Shown here: positions 21,206 through 28,253 of the stretch, piece after piece
Layout: each line of letters starts with the position of its first letter
How positions within the stretch are numbered: the first letter of the stretch is position 1
Source: a virus
IMG/VR virus record: IMGVR_UViG_3300018476_000015
Span: 1-56,393 of that record
Strand: one strand, 5' to 3'
Length of the DNA stretch: 56,393 nucleotides
Translations under genes and position numbers: made by a program
The notes under the pieces: generated by a model
Database searches by the model: none
What the model saw: the letters and a program-made list of their open reading frames with translations, nothing else
What the model was told of the DNA's origin: nothing

Positions 21206-22288
21206 ATGGTAGCCCAACCGAACCCGCCCGAGGCCGACCTGCTGCCCCACTCGCGCTACACCGTCGCCCTGGAGCGCCAGATCGAGACGCTCAACTTCAT
21301 GCGCACCATGAAGCCGTTCAACACCGTGGCCCGGGTGGTCTCCCGGGAACGGGGCCGGCGCAACGCCGCCGAGAACGACTACCGCCTGGACATCGCCGTG
21401 GCCGAGGCCCTGGAGCGGGCCCAGCCCTACCTCTGGGGGCGGGAGATGGTCGACCTGCTGGAGGCCAACGTCAACGCCCTGGAGGAGTGGACGCTGCACA
21501 AGACGGACGTGCACCACCCGTTCGGCTACATCTGGTTCGAGCGCCCGCTGCAAATCTTCCGCGACGACCCGGAGGAGATACGGGCCTTCTGCTGGGAGCC
21601 CATCGAGCGGGGCGGGAAGCGCCAGGCGCCCCTGTTCGCCGGCGGGCCCGGGCTGGGCCTGGGCCACCGCTACAACGAGTTGGTGGGCTCCGAGGAGGGC
21701 TACCTGGTGACCGCCTTCACCGGCTACCCGGCGGGGACGAACCAGGGCCTGCCGTCGATGAACGTGGCCACCGGCTCCCCGCGGACGCCCATCTTCTGGC
21801 CGGTCAACTCCACCCTCTCGGAGTTCATCGGGGGGATCAAGGAGCACTACGAGAACCCCGAGTTCCGCCGGCAGGTCCAGGTCGTCGCCGGGCTGCCCCC
21901 GCTCCGGCACGCCGCCCAGATGACCGAGTTCGCCCGCATCTTCGCGGCCTGCACCGCGCTCATCAACCAGAAGATCACCCGCATCGCCGGGGCCCCGGCC
22001 GACCGCCCCGCCCGCCGGCGGGCCCAGGCCATCCTCAAGCGCCCGGACGTGCCCCTGACCCGGGTGGTGCTCCTGCGCCAGATCGAGTACATCCGCACCG
22101 GGGAGGCGTCGGAGCCCGGGGAGGGCGTGGACTGGGCCTACCGCTGGACGGTCAAGGGCCACTGGCGCAAGCAGTGGTACCCCAGCGAGAACCGCCACAA
22201 GAGCATCTACGTGCACGGCTACGTCAAGGGCCCGGCCAACCGCCCCTTCAAGCCCGGGGGCATCGACATCACCGGGGTGGTGCGCTAG
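21206..22288 (+). CDS. Hypothetical protein, 360 residues
   Basis: The start ATG 21206 follows the variant hairpin; an in-frame ATG at 21167 would put the promoter inside the gene and is rejected. It has no membrane segment. Notable blocks are HHPFGYIWFERPLQIFRDDP, GLPSMNVATGSPRTPIFWPV and a C-terminal domain with WRKQWYPSENRHKSIYVHGY followed by VKGPANRPFK. The last block, a GHWR-x-QWY-P...H...Y-x-KGP pattern, looks like a conserved domain but I cannot name it. First gene of operon 9. Function unknown. Confidence 0.7.
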   Translation: MVAQPNPPEADLLPHSRYTVALERQIETLNFMRTMKPFNTVARVVSRERGRRNAAENDYRLDIAVAEALERAQPYLWGREMVDLLEANVNALEEWTLHKTDVHHPFGYIWFERPLQIFRDDPEEIRAFCWEPIERGGKRQAPLFAGGPGLGLGHRYNELVGSEEGYLVTAFTGYPAGTNQGLPSMNVATGSPRTPIFWPVNSTLSEFIGGIKEHYENPEFRRQVQVVAGLPPLRHAAQMTEFARIFAACTALINQKITRIAGAPADRPARRRAQAILKRPDVPLTRVVLLRQIEYIRTGEASEPGEGVDWAYRWTVKGHWRKQWYPSENRHKSIYVHGYVKGPANRPFKPGGIDITGVVR

Positions 22289-22614
22289 TGCCACCCCGCC
22301 GGCGCGCCGACGATGTCTACGACGACGACGACCTGACGGGGGCGGCCGAGCAGCGGGCCTGGGAGGACGCCCCCCGCAAGGTGCCCTGGCCCCGCACCCC
22401 GGACGAGGCCGACTGCCGGTGGACGCCGGGGTACGGGGAGCGGGGCTGGCTGACCATCCGCGACCCCTTCACCGGCGAGCGCCACGAGGTGCCGACCAAG
22501 TACGTCGAGGCCGCCCCCTGGCGGGCCACCCCGGGGGCCGAGCCGGCCCCCCAGTGGATGGTGCGCCGGGCCATGGATAAGCTGCCCCCCAAGAAACCGA
22601 GGAGGACCGAGTGA
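22288..22614 (+). CDS. Hypothetical protein, 108 residues
   Basis: GTG overlapping the upstream TAG. An acidic start (DDVYDDDDL), a Trp-rich middle (RGWLTIRDPFTGERHEVPTK) and a Lys/Pro-rich basic end (MDKLPPKKPRRTE). No motif recognised. Overlaps the next GTG (GTGA). Confidence 0.65.
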   Translation: MPPRRRADDVYDDDDLTGAAEQRAWEDAPRKVPWPRTPDEADCRWTPGYGERGWLTIRDPFTGERHEVPTKYVEAAPWRATPGAEPAPQWMVRRAMDKLPPKKPRRTE

Positions 22615-22895
22615 CCACGCCCACCCGCTCGACGTTCAAAGAGGTTCCGCCCGCCCACACCGACGAGCGCGAGTTGCAGTCGAACCGCACCCGCCAGGTG
22701 ACGTTCGAGCGGGGCATCGCCCTGGCCCTGACGGCCGGCATCCGGCGCGACCTGGAGCACCTCCGCACCCTGACCGAGGGCCTGCGCTGGGTCATCAGCG
22801 ACTCGGAGATGGCCGAGGTGCAGAAGTGGGCCGAGACCGTGCAGGAGGACATCCTGCGCGCCGAGCGGATCGGGGCCCGCTATGAGCAGAAGTGA
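22611..22895 (+). CDS. Hypothetical helical protein, 94 residues
   Basis: Starts in the preceding stop (GTGA). After a short polar head, helices (FERGIALALTAGIRRDLEHL, then MAEVQKWAETVQEDILRAER) dominate. It overlaps a small membrane protein by 14 bases. Function unknown. Confidence 0.65.
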   Translation: MTTPTRSTFKEVPPAHTDERELQSNRTRQVTFERGIALALTAGIRRDLEHLRTLTEGLRWVISDSEMAEVQKWAETVQEDILRAERIGARYEQK

Positions 22896-23010
22896 GCGCC
22901 CCCTCTGGATCGCCACCGGGCTGACCCTGTGGGTGCTGCTGGGCGCCACCGCCGGGTGGGCGCTCAGTGTCTGGTGGGAGGCCATCGGAGAGAGGCTGCG
23001 CCGTGAGTAA
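22882..23010 (+). CDS. Single-span membrane protein, 42 residues
   Basis: ATG 22882 overlaps the previous gene; the product is MSRSERPLWIATG, then one hydrophobic span (LTLWVLLGATAGWALSVWW), then a charged end (EAIGERLRRE). The N-terminus is basic, so an N-in orientation is likely. It overlaps the next GTG by 8 bases. Tight packing supports it. Role unknown. Confidence 0.55.
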   Translation: MSRSERPLWIATGLTLWVLLGATAGWALSVWWEAIGERLRRE

Positions 23011-23479
23011 GCCGAAGAAGCCCCCGCCCGAGCAACTCTCCCTCTTCGGCCCGGTCGACGCGCCGGCGCAGAAGGCCGCCGAGTGGGACCCCAAACAGCC
23101 CGACTACCGCCCGCTGTGGGAGCCTCGCCCCCCTACGCCGGCGCCCCGGGCGCAACCCACCGTCGAGGCCTACGACGTGCAGCGGGCCCCCCTGGCCCAG
23201 AAGCACAGCCGGACCTCCGTCGAGGCGGCGAACCTCATGTCCGGCACCCGGGCCGGCACCCTGCGGGCCACCATCTGGCGCTGGCTCCTGGAGCAGGGCG
23301 AGCGCGGGGGCACCGATGAGGAGGGCCAGGACGCCCTGGGCCTGGAGGGCAACACCTACCGCCCCCGGCGCGTCGAGTTGCAGGAGGCCGGCCTGGTCAT
23401 CACCACCGTGCGCACCCGGCGCACGCGCAGCAACCGCCAGGCGGCGGTGTGGCGCGCCGTCCGGCCCGAGGGCGCCTAG
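23003..23479 (+). CDS. Winged-helix-like protein with a sliding-clamp binding motif
   Basis: 158 residues from GTG 23003. Residues 8-15, PEQLSLFG, contain QLSLF, the consensus for binding the bacterial beta clamp (DnaN). After a Pro-rich linker the C-terminal 90 residues (TLRATIWRWLLEQGERGGTD, EEGQDALGLEGNTYRPRRVE, LQEAGLVITTVRTRRTRSNR) look like a winged helix: two helices, recognition helix, beta wing with Arg. A phage DNA-binding protein that docks on the host clamp is a fair inference. Whether it recruits the clamp for replication or blocks it cannot be read. Confidence 0.65.
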   Translation: MSKPKKPPPEQLSLFGPVDAPAQKAAEWDPKQPDYRPLWEPRPPTPAPRAQPTVEAYDVQRAPLAQKHSRTSVEAANLMSGTRAGTLRATIWRWLLEQGERGGTDEEGQDALGLEGNTYRPRRVELQEAGLVITTVRTRRTRSNRQAAVWRAVRPEGA

Positions 23480-23613
23480 TGGGCGCCCGGGCGTTCGAGT
23501 GGGCGCTGGTGGCCGTCTGGGTCGTGCTGGTGGCCCTGATCCTCTGGCTTCTGCTCGGCCTGCCCAGCCTGCCGGTCCCCGTCGAGGCGCCGCTGACCGT
23601 CTTCCCCCGCTAG
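23479..23613 (+). CDS. Single-span membrane protein, 44 residues
   Basis: GTG overlapping the previous TAG. One long hydrophobic span (WALVAVWVVLVALILWLLLG) follows a short polar head, then a Pro-rich tail. Last gene of the rightward arm; its TAG shares CTAG with the stop of the opposing leftward gene. Role unknown. Confidence 0.6.
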   Translation: MGARAFEWALVAVWVVLVALILWLLLGLPSLPVPVEAPLTVFPR

Positions 23614-23900
23614 TCCTTGACTTGCTTGACCACCGCCCTGGCGACGGCCCGCTTGGTGGGGGGCCGGACGACCAGGGTGGCCACGTTCAGGCCAAGGGCG
23701 TAGGCCAGGGTCCCGACGCCGCAGCAGTGGAACCAGACGGGCACCGTGTAGCTGCCGGTGACCAACTCGCCGGCGTAGAAGAGCAGCCAGACCCCGACGA
23801 AGAGCACCGCCACCACCTCCCGGAAGACGAAGGCCGCGACGGCGGCCTGCTCCGGGGGCGGGTTGACTGCAGCCGGCGCGGGCTCATCGCTCGGTGACAA
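23610..23900 (-). CDS. Two-span membrane protein, 96 residues
   Basis: TTG start at 23900 (no better start in frame before the first span). The N-terminus is Pro/Ala-rich, then [20 protein letters not shown] and [20 protein letters not shown] are likely membrane spans, with a basic tail ([14 protein letters not shown]). It is the last gene of the late arm, next to other small membrane proteins behind the M23 lysin, so a holin or a related lysis factor is possible. The alternative start leaves some doubt. Confidence 0.6.
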   Translation of the reverse strand: MSPSDEPAPAAVNPPPEQAAVAAFVFREVVAVLFVGVWLLFYAGELVTGSYTVPVWFHCCGVGTLAYALGLNVATLVVRPPTKRAVARAVVKQVKD

Positions 23901-25077
23901 CCCGCAGTATCCCCAGGCTGAAGCCCACGGCGGCGCTGGCCATCAGCAGCAGCGCCTCTACCGGGAGACCAGCAGCAGCAGCCCCATCTGGAACAGGACG
24001 ATCAGCAGCAGCCCCGTCAGTAGGGCTCGGAGGGCGTCCGTCTCCCGGCTGCCCGGGTTGCGCGGTTGCTGGTGGGGCACCCCCAGCAGTCGGTCCAGCA
24101 GGCGCTGCCCCTGTCGGGCTTGCCACCAGCGGAACCGGCGTCGCCACAGGCGCCACCGCGTCCGCCACGTCTGCAGTCGGGGCCGCCGCGGGGTCGGGAA
24201 GTCGTACCGGAGATGCGGTTCCACTTGGTACCGGGCCGGGGGCAGCAGCGGGGGCGGGTACGGGGGCTGCAGGCGTCGCGCCATCGGGGTCCTCCGATGA
24301 AGACGCCCCGCCCCCCGGCGGCGCCTCCAGGTCAATCGGCTGCGCGGGCGTCGTGCTGGTGGGTGTGTGGGGCGGTGGCGTGTCCGTAGGCGTTGGCGCT
24401 GGCGGCGTCGGCTCCGGTGTGCTGGTGGTCGTGGGCGTGGGGGATGGGCCAGTCGTCGTGGGAGTAGGTGATGCCGTCCCCGAGGTGGGTGTGGGAGTGC
24501 CGGTGGATGAGGGTGTACTCGTAGGGCCCGTAGAGGGGGCCGGTGACGGAGATGGTGTTCCCGCCGGCGACGGTGAGGGGCTCGGCTGGAAGGGGCAGCA
24601 ATTCCCGCCCTGCTGCCCCGGGCTGGTCTGCGACGTAGCGGATGGCGGCGATGCGGACGCCGTGGGCGACGGGGTCGCAGTCGAGGACGGCGTAGCAGAC
24701 GCCGTTGCGGTCGGAGAGGCGGACGACGTGCTCGGCGGGGTTGTCGGGGTAGGGCTGGCTGAAGGCGAGGGTGTCGCCGGGGTGGAGGACGATGTTGGGG
24801 ATGGGCTCGGGGTCGAGGTCGGGCTGGGCGTCGCTGTCCAAACGGTGGGGGTTATCGGGGGCGTCGCTGTCCATGTGGGGGGCAGCGTAGCGCACGCCCC
24901 GGGCTCCAGCGTCGGGCGCTGGCTGTTCGGCGGGGGCGTGCGGTCGCACTGCCCCGGCGGCGCCCCCTGACCCATCGCCGTCCCCGGCACTACCGTCAGG
25001 ACGACCCACGCCAGGAGGATGGCCAGCAGCAGCCACAGCAGCAGGACGACGGTGGGCCAGAACTCCCGCTTCCACAT
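23884..25077 (-). CDS. Overlapping frame: membrane-anchored Pro/Ser/Thr-rich protein (real at its ends)
   Basis: ATG 25077 is preceded by GAGG at ideal spacing and starts [20 protein letters not shown], a strong signal anchor. GC3 bias is high for the first 65 codons and again for the last 25 (a hydrophobic end, [16 protein letters not shown]). The long middle is Pro/Ser/Thr repeats with poor GC3, where the frames of 24332-25258 and 23958-24284 carry the coding signal instead. Most likely the N-terminal anchor is a true small gene whose stop is missing here. One base less in the C6 run near 24880 would end it at a TAA at about 24856. Confidence 0.4.
   Translation of the reverse strand: MWKREFWPTVVLLLWLLLAILLAWVVLTVVPGTAMGQGAPPGQCDRTPPPNSQRPTLEPGACATLPPTWTATPPITPTVWTATPSPTSTPSPSPTSSSTPATPSPSASPTPTTPPSTSSASPTATASATPSSTATPSPTASASPPSATSQTSPGQQGGNCCPFQPSPSPSPAGTPSPSPAPSTGPTSTPSSTGTPTPTSGTASPTPTTTGPSPTPTTTSTPEPTPPAPTPTDTPPPHTPTSTTPAQPIDLEAPPGGGASSSEDPDGATPAAPVPAPAAAPGPVPSGTASPVRLPDPAAAPTADVADAVAPVATPVPLVASPTGAAPAGPTAGGAPPATAQPGQPGDGRPPSPTDGAAADRPVPDGAAAAGLPVEALLLMASAAVGFSLGILRVVTER
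23958..24284 (-). CDS. Arg-rich protein with C-terminal membrane span, 108 residues
   Basis: Perfect GGAGG 6 bases before ATG 24284. It begins Pro-rich ([20 protein letters not shown]), has a very Arg/Trp-rich middle ([20 protein letters not shown]) and a C-terminal span ([20 protein letters not shown]). GC3 bias is strong in this frame. Cationic middle plus tail anchor would suit membrane disruption or anchoring in lysis; this is inferred. Confidence 0.7.
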   Translation of the reverse strand: MARRLQPPYPPPLLPPARYQVEPHLRYDFPTPRRPRLQTWRTRWRLWRRRFRWWQARQGQRLLDRLLGVPHQQPRNPGSRETDALRALLTGLLLIVLFQMGLLLLVSR

Positions 25078-25258
25078 CGAGGGCCTCAAGCGCCTCCCGC
25101 CGGTTGGGGAAGGCCTCCCCCATCACCGCCCCGGTCGGTCCCTTGGCCTGCCAGTGTCGGTAGTCCACCCGGTGGACCCAGCCGAGCCACGCCCCGTCCC
25201 GGTACACCTTCCAATGGCCCCCGGCCCCACCCGGCGCGGCCTCAAGACGGAGCGTCAC
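24332..25258 (-). CDS. Two-domain hypothetical protein (His-rich C-terminus), frame broken in the middle
   Basis: 308 residues from GTG 25258. Residues 1-60 form a small domain ([20 protein letters not shown], ending NRREALEAL), with good GC3. From about 25070 to 24880 GC3 fails and another frame (25077 start) carries the signal. From ATG 24874 on, GC3 is strong again: a beta-rich domain ([20 protein letters not shown] ... [20 protein letters not shown]) and a His-rich tail ([30 protein letters not shown]), probably metal-binding, as in several tail-tip proteins. It may really be two genes. The stop is a clear TGA at 24332. Confidence 0.55.
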   Translation of the reverse strand: MTLRLEAAPGGAGGHWKVYRDGAWLGWVHRVDYRHWQAKGPTGAVMGEAFPNRREALEALDVEAGVLAHRRPAAVAAAGHPPGVGRPDGSAGDGDGSGGAAGAVRPHAPAEQPAPDAGARGVRYAAPHMDSDAPDNPHRLDSDAQPDLDPEPIPNIVLHPGDTLAFSQPYPDNPAEHVVRLSDRNGVCYAVLDCDPVAHGVRIAAIRYVADQPGAAGRELLPLPAEPLTVAGGNTISVTGPLYGPYEYTLIHRHSHTHLGDGITYSHDDWPIPHAHDHQHTGADAASANAYGHATAPHTHQHDARAAD

Positions 25259-25572
25259 CGGCTCACCCCGTCACGCCCCCCAGGTTCTGCAAGAGCAGGC
25301 CCAGGGCGAGAAAGGCCACCGCCAGGCTGAGCAGGTTCGCCGGCGGGGGCGCCGGCGGGTTGTAGAAGGCCGCCAGCGTCGCCAGGATGGCCGACACGGC
25401 GAAGCAGATCACCACCAGGATGTTCATGCTGCATCTCCCGGCACAGGACGCGGTGGGTCAGGAACAGGGGCCAGGTCGGGCTGCGGTGCCCGCACTCCAG
25501 GCAGGTCAGGCTGCGCAGGCGCAGGGGCCCGTCCCGAGCCCACACCCCGGTCGAGAAGTGGTCCGGCGCCAC
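25255..25572 (-). CDS. Zinc-finger segment in shifted frame
   Basis: Coding bias runs in this frame from about 25570 to 25425: FSTGVWARDGPLRLRSLTCL, then CLECGHRSPTWPLFLTHRVL and CREM, a CxxC...H...C zinc finger. The only start is GTG 25572 without a ribosome site, and directly upstream the coding bias is in the frame of the 25424-25720 gene; a C6 run at about 25582-25587 lies at the switch. It may be the second half of that HNH-type protein. The last 55 codons, antiphase to the holin-like gene, are probably not selected, although the TGA overlaps the next GTG. Confidence 0.4.
   Translation of the reverse strand: MAPDHFSTGVWARDGPLRLRSLTCLECGHRSPTWPLFLTHRVLCREMQHEHPGGDLLRRVGHPGDAGGLLQPAGAPAGEPAQPGGGLSRPGPALAEPGGRDGVSR
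25263..25427 (-). CDS. Small two-span membrane protein, holin-like, 54 residues
   Basis: ATG 25427 behind GGGAG; the product is MNILVVICFAVSAILATLAA, then a Pro turn (FYNPPAPPPAN), then LLSLAVAFLALGLLLQNLGG. Two spans with a short turn and almost no soluble part is a common holin or pinholin size. GC3 is strongly biased. It ends 4 bases before the GTG of the next gene. Holin activity is inferred from size, topology and closeness to the M23 lysin. Confidence 0.65.
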   Translation of the reverse strand: MNILVVICFAVSAILATLAAFYNPPAPPPANLLSLAVAFLALGLLLQNLGGVTG

Positions 25573-25720
25573 TGTCCGCGTGGGGGGAGCGATACCACGC
25601 GGCGTACCGGGACGCGCTGTTCTCCCGGCTGCACGCCCGACAGGACCGGCCCCGCCCGTCCGCCCGCCACTTGGTGTTCTCGGGCGTGAACTCGTGCCCA
25701 CGTCCACAGTGCGTCTTCAC
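25424..25720 (-). CDS. HNH-type zinc-binding protein (C-terminus shifted)
   Basis: GTG 25720 overlaps the previous stop (GTGA). VKTHCGRGHEFTPENTKWRA followed by DGRGRSCRACSRENSASR is the widespread N-terminal zinc module of phage HNH proteins (C.xGH.FTPENT...CR.C). After about 45 residues the coding bias moves to another frame at a C6 run, and the remaining residues here are Pro/Ala/Asp junk. A one-base shift there would join it to the zinc finger of 25255-25572, giving a protein of about 100 residues. The HNH core histidines are not visible, so nuclease activity is doubtful. Confidence 0.55.
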   Translation of the reverse strand: MKTHCGRGHEFTPENTKWRADGRGRSCRACSRENSASRYAAWYRSPHADSGAGPLLDRGVGSGRAPAPAQPDLPGVRAPQPDLAPVPDPPRPVPGDAA

Positions 25721-25968
25721 TCTCTGCCCCCCGCGCCCTTCTCTTCCTCCACGCGCACGTCGGTCGTCGCGGCCACGTCCACCGCCGTCAGGGTGATGGC
25801 CAGCCAGGACAGGCCGAGGATGAACTGGGGCTCGCCCTTGGCGAACGTCAGCGCCGAGACGGGCCAACCGACGAGGGTGATGGCGATCAGCGCGAACGCC
25901 GCCCGCCGGCGCCACTTGGGGCTCAGGGCTCGTCCCCCCGGTCCCAGGCGTCGTGCCGGCGCTGCCAC
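25717..25968 (-). CDS. Two-span membrane protein, 83 residues
   Basis: Spans RRAAFALIAITLVGWPVSAL and FILGLSWLAITLTAVDVAAT with a short polar link (TFAKGEPQ), followed by an acidic tail (RVEEEKGAGGRE). The GTG start at 25968 overlaps the upstream gene by 46 bases and has no clear ribosome site; a CTG at 25925 next to the upstream stop is an alternative. A holin-like topology in the lysis region. Confidence 0.55.
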   Translation of the reverse strand: MAAPARRLGPGGRALSPKWRRRAAFALIAITLVGWPVSALTFAKGEPQFILGLSWLAITLTAVDVAATTDVRVEEEKGAGGRE

Positions 25969-26075
25969 TCGGCGTCGTCGGCCCCGACCCAGATGACGGT
26001 GCCGATCAGGCCGACCGCGATCAGCACCAGGCAGGTGCCGGCGGCGCCGATGATCCAGAACGCTAGCCCGTCCAT
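25923..26075 (-). CDS. Single-span membrane protein, 50 residues
   Basis: MDGLAFWIIGAAGTCLVLIA followed by VGLIGTVIWVG is one long span at the N-terminus, then a charged tail (ADDAEWQRRHDAWDRGDEP). No signal-peptidase motif is obvious. It sits downstream of the M23 lysin on the late strand, separated from it by the antisense HNH gene. A spanin or holin partner is possible. Confidence 0.55.
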   Translation of the reverse strand: MDGLAFWIIGAAGTCLVLIAVGLIGTVIWVGADDAEWQRRHDAWDRGDEP

Positions 26076-26084
26076 TAGAATGAC

Positions 26085-26114
26085 GCCCCCGCGTCGCTGT
26101 GAACGACCGGGGGC
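26085..26114 (+). promoter_or_regulatory. Leader hairpin of HNH gene 1, with TAGAAT box upstream
   Basis: GCCCCCG (26085-26091) and CGGGGGC (26108-26114) pair; a bulged C follows, then GTCG/CGAC around loop CTGTGAA. A TAGAAT at 26076-26081 could be the -10. The same architecture, with different paired bases, precedes HNH gene 2 (29219-29249). Confidence 0.65.
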
Positions 26115-26137
26115 ACGACACAGGAGGTCACGCTCCC

Positions 26138-26701
26138 ATGCAGCCCCAGCCTATCAAGTACGGTCCGAAACCAGCCGCCCCCCGGGACGGGGACAAAGTG
26201 CAGGCCCGACGACGGGTGCGGAACCTCGTCAACGCCGGGCGCCTGCCACACCCCAGCAGTCTGCCCTGTGCCGATTGCGGGCAGCCCGCCCGGGAGTACG
26301 ACCACTACCTCGGCTACGGGGCCTCGCACCACGTTGACGTGCAGCCCGTTTGCCGTCAGTGCCACGTCCACCGCGAGGAGGGTCGTGGTCTGAAGCGTGG
26401 CGGTCAGCGCCCGCGCCGGGTCTTCGCCTGTCGCGTCTGCGGTGTAGAGCGCCCGCCGTTCCGTCATGGTCGCTGCAATCGCTGCAACCTGTACTGGCGG
26501 AAGTACAGCAGGGAGCGCCCCATCACCCTGTCCACGACATCGTCCCGTCGTTCTTGTAGATCAGGATACGGTGGTCAAACTCGGCCCAGACCCCCTGGTT
26601 GGGGTCGCCCCACTTCCGCTCGTCGGTGCGGGGCCGACCGGCGTAGACGTTGGCCCGCAGCGCCGCCACCCAGGTCTTCGCCAGCCCGCCGTCCGGGTTA
26701 A
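26138..26701 (+). CDS. HNH endonuclease (antisense insertion 1)
   Basis: 187 residues on the plus strand within the leftward late arm; GGAGGT sits 10 bases before ATG 26138. RRVRNLVNAGRLPHPSSLPC begins the HNH module, followed by CADCGQPAREYDHYLGYGAS and VQPVCRQCHVHRE: two CxxC pairs and the D-H pair typical of phage HNH nucleases. A further zinc pair (FACRVCGVERPPFRHGRCNR) follows. From about 26525 the frame continues antisense into the M23 lysin gene for 180 bases with poor codon bias, so the original stop may be lost. Probably a free-standing homing endonuclease. Confidence 0.75.
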   Translation: MQPQPIKYGPKPAAPRDGDKVQARRRVRNLVNAGRLPHPSSLPCADCGQPAREYDHYLGYGASHHVDVQPVCRQCHVHREEGRGLKRGGQRPRRVFACRVCGVERPPFRHGRCNRCNLYWRKYSRERPITLSTTSSRRSCRSGYGGQTRPRPPGWGRPTSARRCGADRRRRWPAAPPPRSSPARRPG

Positions 26702-27479
26702 AGGGGATGGCGTCCTCGGGCTTCCGTCCGGCGTTCGTCCACTCGTAAAGCTGGGCCAGGACGTAGTTGGTGAGTTCCCAGTCGTTCATCGTCTCGACCA
26801 CCTCCGGGGGTGGGGGCGTGTTCCCTTCGGCGTAGACCAGCGCCGTGGCGGCCTGCCACCAGGCGGCGGGGTCCCAGTATTCGGCCTCGACCTGCGCCGC
26901 GCTCCAGCCATAGGGCCACTGCCAGAAGCCGGTGCGCGGGGCGTTGAAGAGCAACTCCAGGTGGAGGTGGGCGCAGTCCCAGCCCCCAGACTTCCCGCAT
27001 TTTCCGAACTGCTCGCCCGGGGCGTGGGCCTGGCCCGGGGCGGTCAGCACCGCCTGGAGGTGGTCGACGTGCAGCCAGGCCGACCCGCCCGGGGTGCACG
27101 GATCGGTCAACTCCATCCAGACGTGGTTGCCCTCCCCCGAGGGGGCGTAGAGCACCTCGCGGGTGACCCCGGCCAGGGGCGCGACCACGGCGCCCCCCAG
27201 ATCGGAATCGCACCCGCCCTGGGAGTTCAAGTCCACGCCGGGGTGCCGCGTCATACCGTTATCCGTGTACGACAAGAACCCGTAGCCACCCTGCCTCACA
27301 TTGTTCGGGTCGAGCCCGCCCAGGGGGGCCCAGAGGCGGTGGTTCACGGTGATGAAGTCGGACCCGCCCCCGGCCTGCCGGCGCTGAGGGATGTGGCCCC
27401 GGGGCGCCAGGGGCTGGCTCTCCTCCGGGCCCGGGGGGAGGTGGCCCCGGCGGACGGGCATCCCGGGTTGGGGGCTCAT
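26523..27479 (-). CDS. M23-family peptidase, probable endolysin
   Basis: 318 residues from ATG 27479. An intact M23 site: H79-x3-D83 (TRHPGVDLN) and H171-x-H173 (CAHLHLELLF), with the usual glycine-rich beta sheet between them. These enzymes cut peptide bridges in peptidoglycan. N-terminal 40 residues are Pro/Arg-rich. The C-terminal 110 residues (MNDWELTNYVLAQLYEWTNA, PDGGLAKTWVAALRAN, GVWAEFDHRILIYKNDGTMS) may bind the cell wall. A tail-tip hydrolase is an alternative to endolysin. The following membrane-protein cluster favours lysis. The last 180 bases overlap the antisense HNH gene. Confidence 0.85.
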   Translation of the reverse strand: MSPQPGMPVRRGHLPPGPEESQPLAPRGHIPQRRQAGGGSDFITVNHRLWAPLGGLDPNNVRQGGYGFLSYTDNGMTRHPGVDLNSQGGCDSDLGGAVVAPLAGVTREVLYAPSGEGNHVWMELTDPCTPGGSAWLHVDHLQAVLTAPGQAHAPGEQFGKCGKSGGWDCAHLHLELLFNAPRTGFWQWPYGWSAAQVEAEYWDPAAWWQAATALVYAEGNTPPPPEVVETMNDWELTNYVLAQLYEWTNAGRKPEDAIPFNPDGGLAKTWVAALRANVYAGRPRTDERKWGDPNQGVWAEFDHRILIYKNDGTMSWTG

Positions 27480-27480
27480 C

Positions 27481-27804
27481 TCACGGCGCCGGCGCTTCGA
27501 GGGCGGCAACGCGGGCCTCCAGGGCGTCGAGGTCGGCGCCCAGCGTGTCGAAGTCGGTGTCCAGGGTGGCCAGCGCCGTCTCGGCGGCGGTCACTCGTCC
27601 GGTGAGCACCCCCACCTCGGCCTGCAGGGCCTGGAAGTCGGCCAGGGGCACGTAGCCGGACAGGTCGGGGGGCACCGGCTCGGCACCCTCCAAGGTGTTG
27701 ACCCGCCCGCCCAGGTAGCGCACGGCGTCGCTCAACTCCGGCACCGTCCGGGCGTGCCAGACGGCCAGCCCGTCCGCCCCGACCTCGGCCTCGCGGATTC
27801 CCAT
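27481..27804 (-). CDS. Coiled-coil protein, 107 residues
   Basis: An N-terminal segment (VGADGLAVWHARTVPELSDA) followed by a glycine/proline patch, then a heptad helix (DFQALQAEVGVLTGRVTAAE, TALATLDTDFDTLGADLDAL). It ends one base before the lysin ATG, so the two are cotranslated. Trimeric tail-spike-like coiled coil or a lysin partner are both possible. Confidence 0.65.
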   Translation of the reverse strand: MGIREAEVGADGLAVWHARTVPELSDAVRYLGGRVNTLEGAEPVPPDLSGYVPLADFQALQAEVGVLTGRVTAAETALATLDTDFDTLGADLDALEARVAALEAPAP

Positions 27805-27820
27805 CGTCCCCTCCTCGGTC

Positions 27821-27997
27821 CTAGCTGGTGGGCTTGACCGCTTCGGTCAGGCCCGCCGGCGTCGTCGTCTTGGGCTGGTTGGCCTCGACCCGCAGGGCGT
27901 CCAGGAGGGCCGCCTTGCGCTTGCTGCTGGGGATGGTGCCGGCGGCCTTGAGGGCGTCCCACAAGGCGCTGGGGCTGGACCCGCGGGGCTCAGGCAT
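27821..27997 (-). CDS. Hypothetical protein, 58 residues
   Basis: MPEPRGSSPSALWDALKAAG, then TIPSSKRKAALLDALRVEAN and a Thr/Pro/Ala tail. Helical and small; good GC3, flanked without gaps by late genes. Function unknown. Confidence 0.6.
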   Translation of the reverse strand: MPEPRGSSPSALWDALKAAGTIPSSKRKAALLDALRVEANQPKTTTPAGLTEAVKPTS

Positions 27998-27998
27998 C

Positions 27999-28253
27999 TC
28001 AGGCTCCTTGGGTGGGGCGCAGCAGCAGCACGACCGGCAGCACCAGGGCCAGGGGCTCGTTCCGGCCCAGGCCCTGGGTGTAGGCGTAGAGCACGTCCTG
28101 CACGCGCTGGTCGCTCTGCATCAGCCGGGTGAGCACCGCCACCAGCGCCGGGGGAAGCCGGATGGCCCCCTCGGGCAGGTTCAACTCCGGCTCGGCGGCG
28201 GGGGCGGGCGGTACCGCTCCGTTCTGGGCGACGGGCGTCTCGGTGTCGGTCAT
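27999..28253 (-). CDS. Hypothetical protein, 84 residues
   Basis: A Pro/Ala-rich head and a helical part (LPPALVAVLTRLMQSDQRVQ), then a hydrophobic end (LALVLPVVLLLRP). ATGA overlap with the fibre gene upstream. Possibly a fibre assembly partner; no family recognised. Confidence 0.6.
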   Translation of the reverse strand: MTDTETPVAQNGAVPPAPAAEPELNLPEGAIRLPPALVAVLTRLMQSDQRVQDVLYAYTQGLGRNEPLALVLPVVLLLRPTQGA

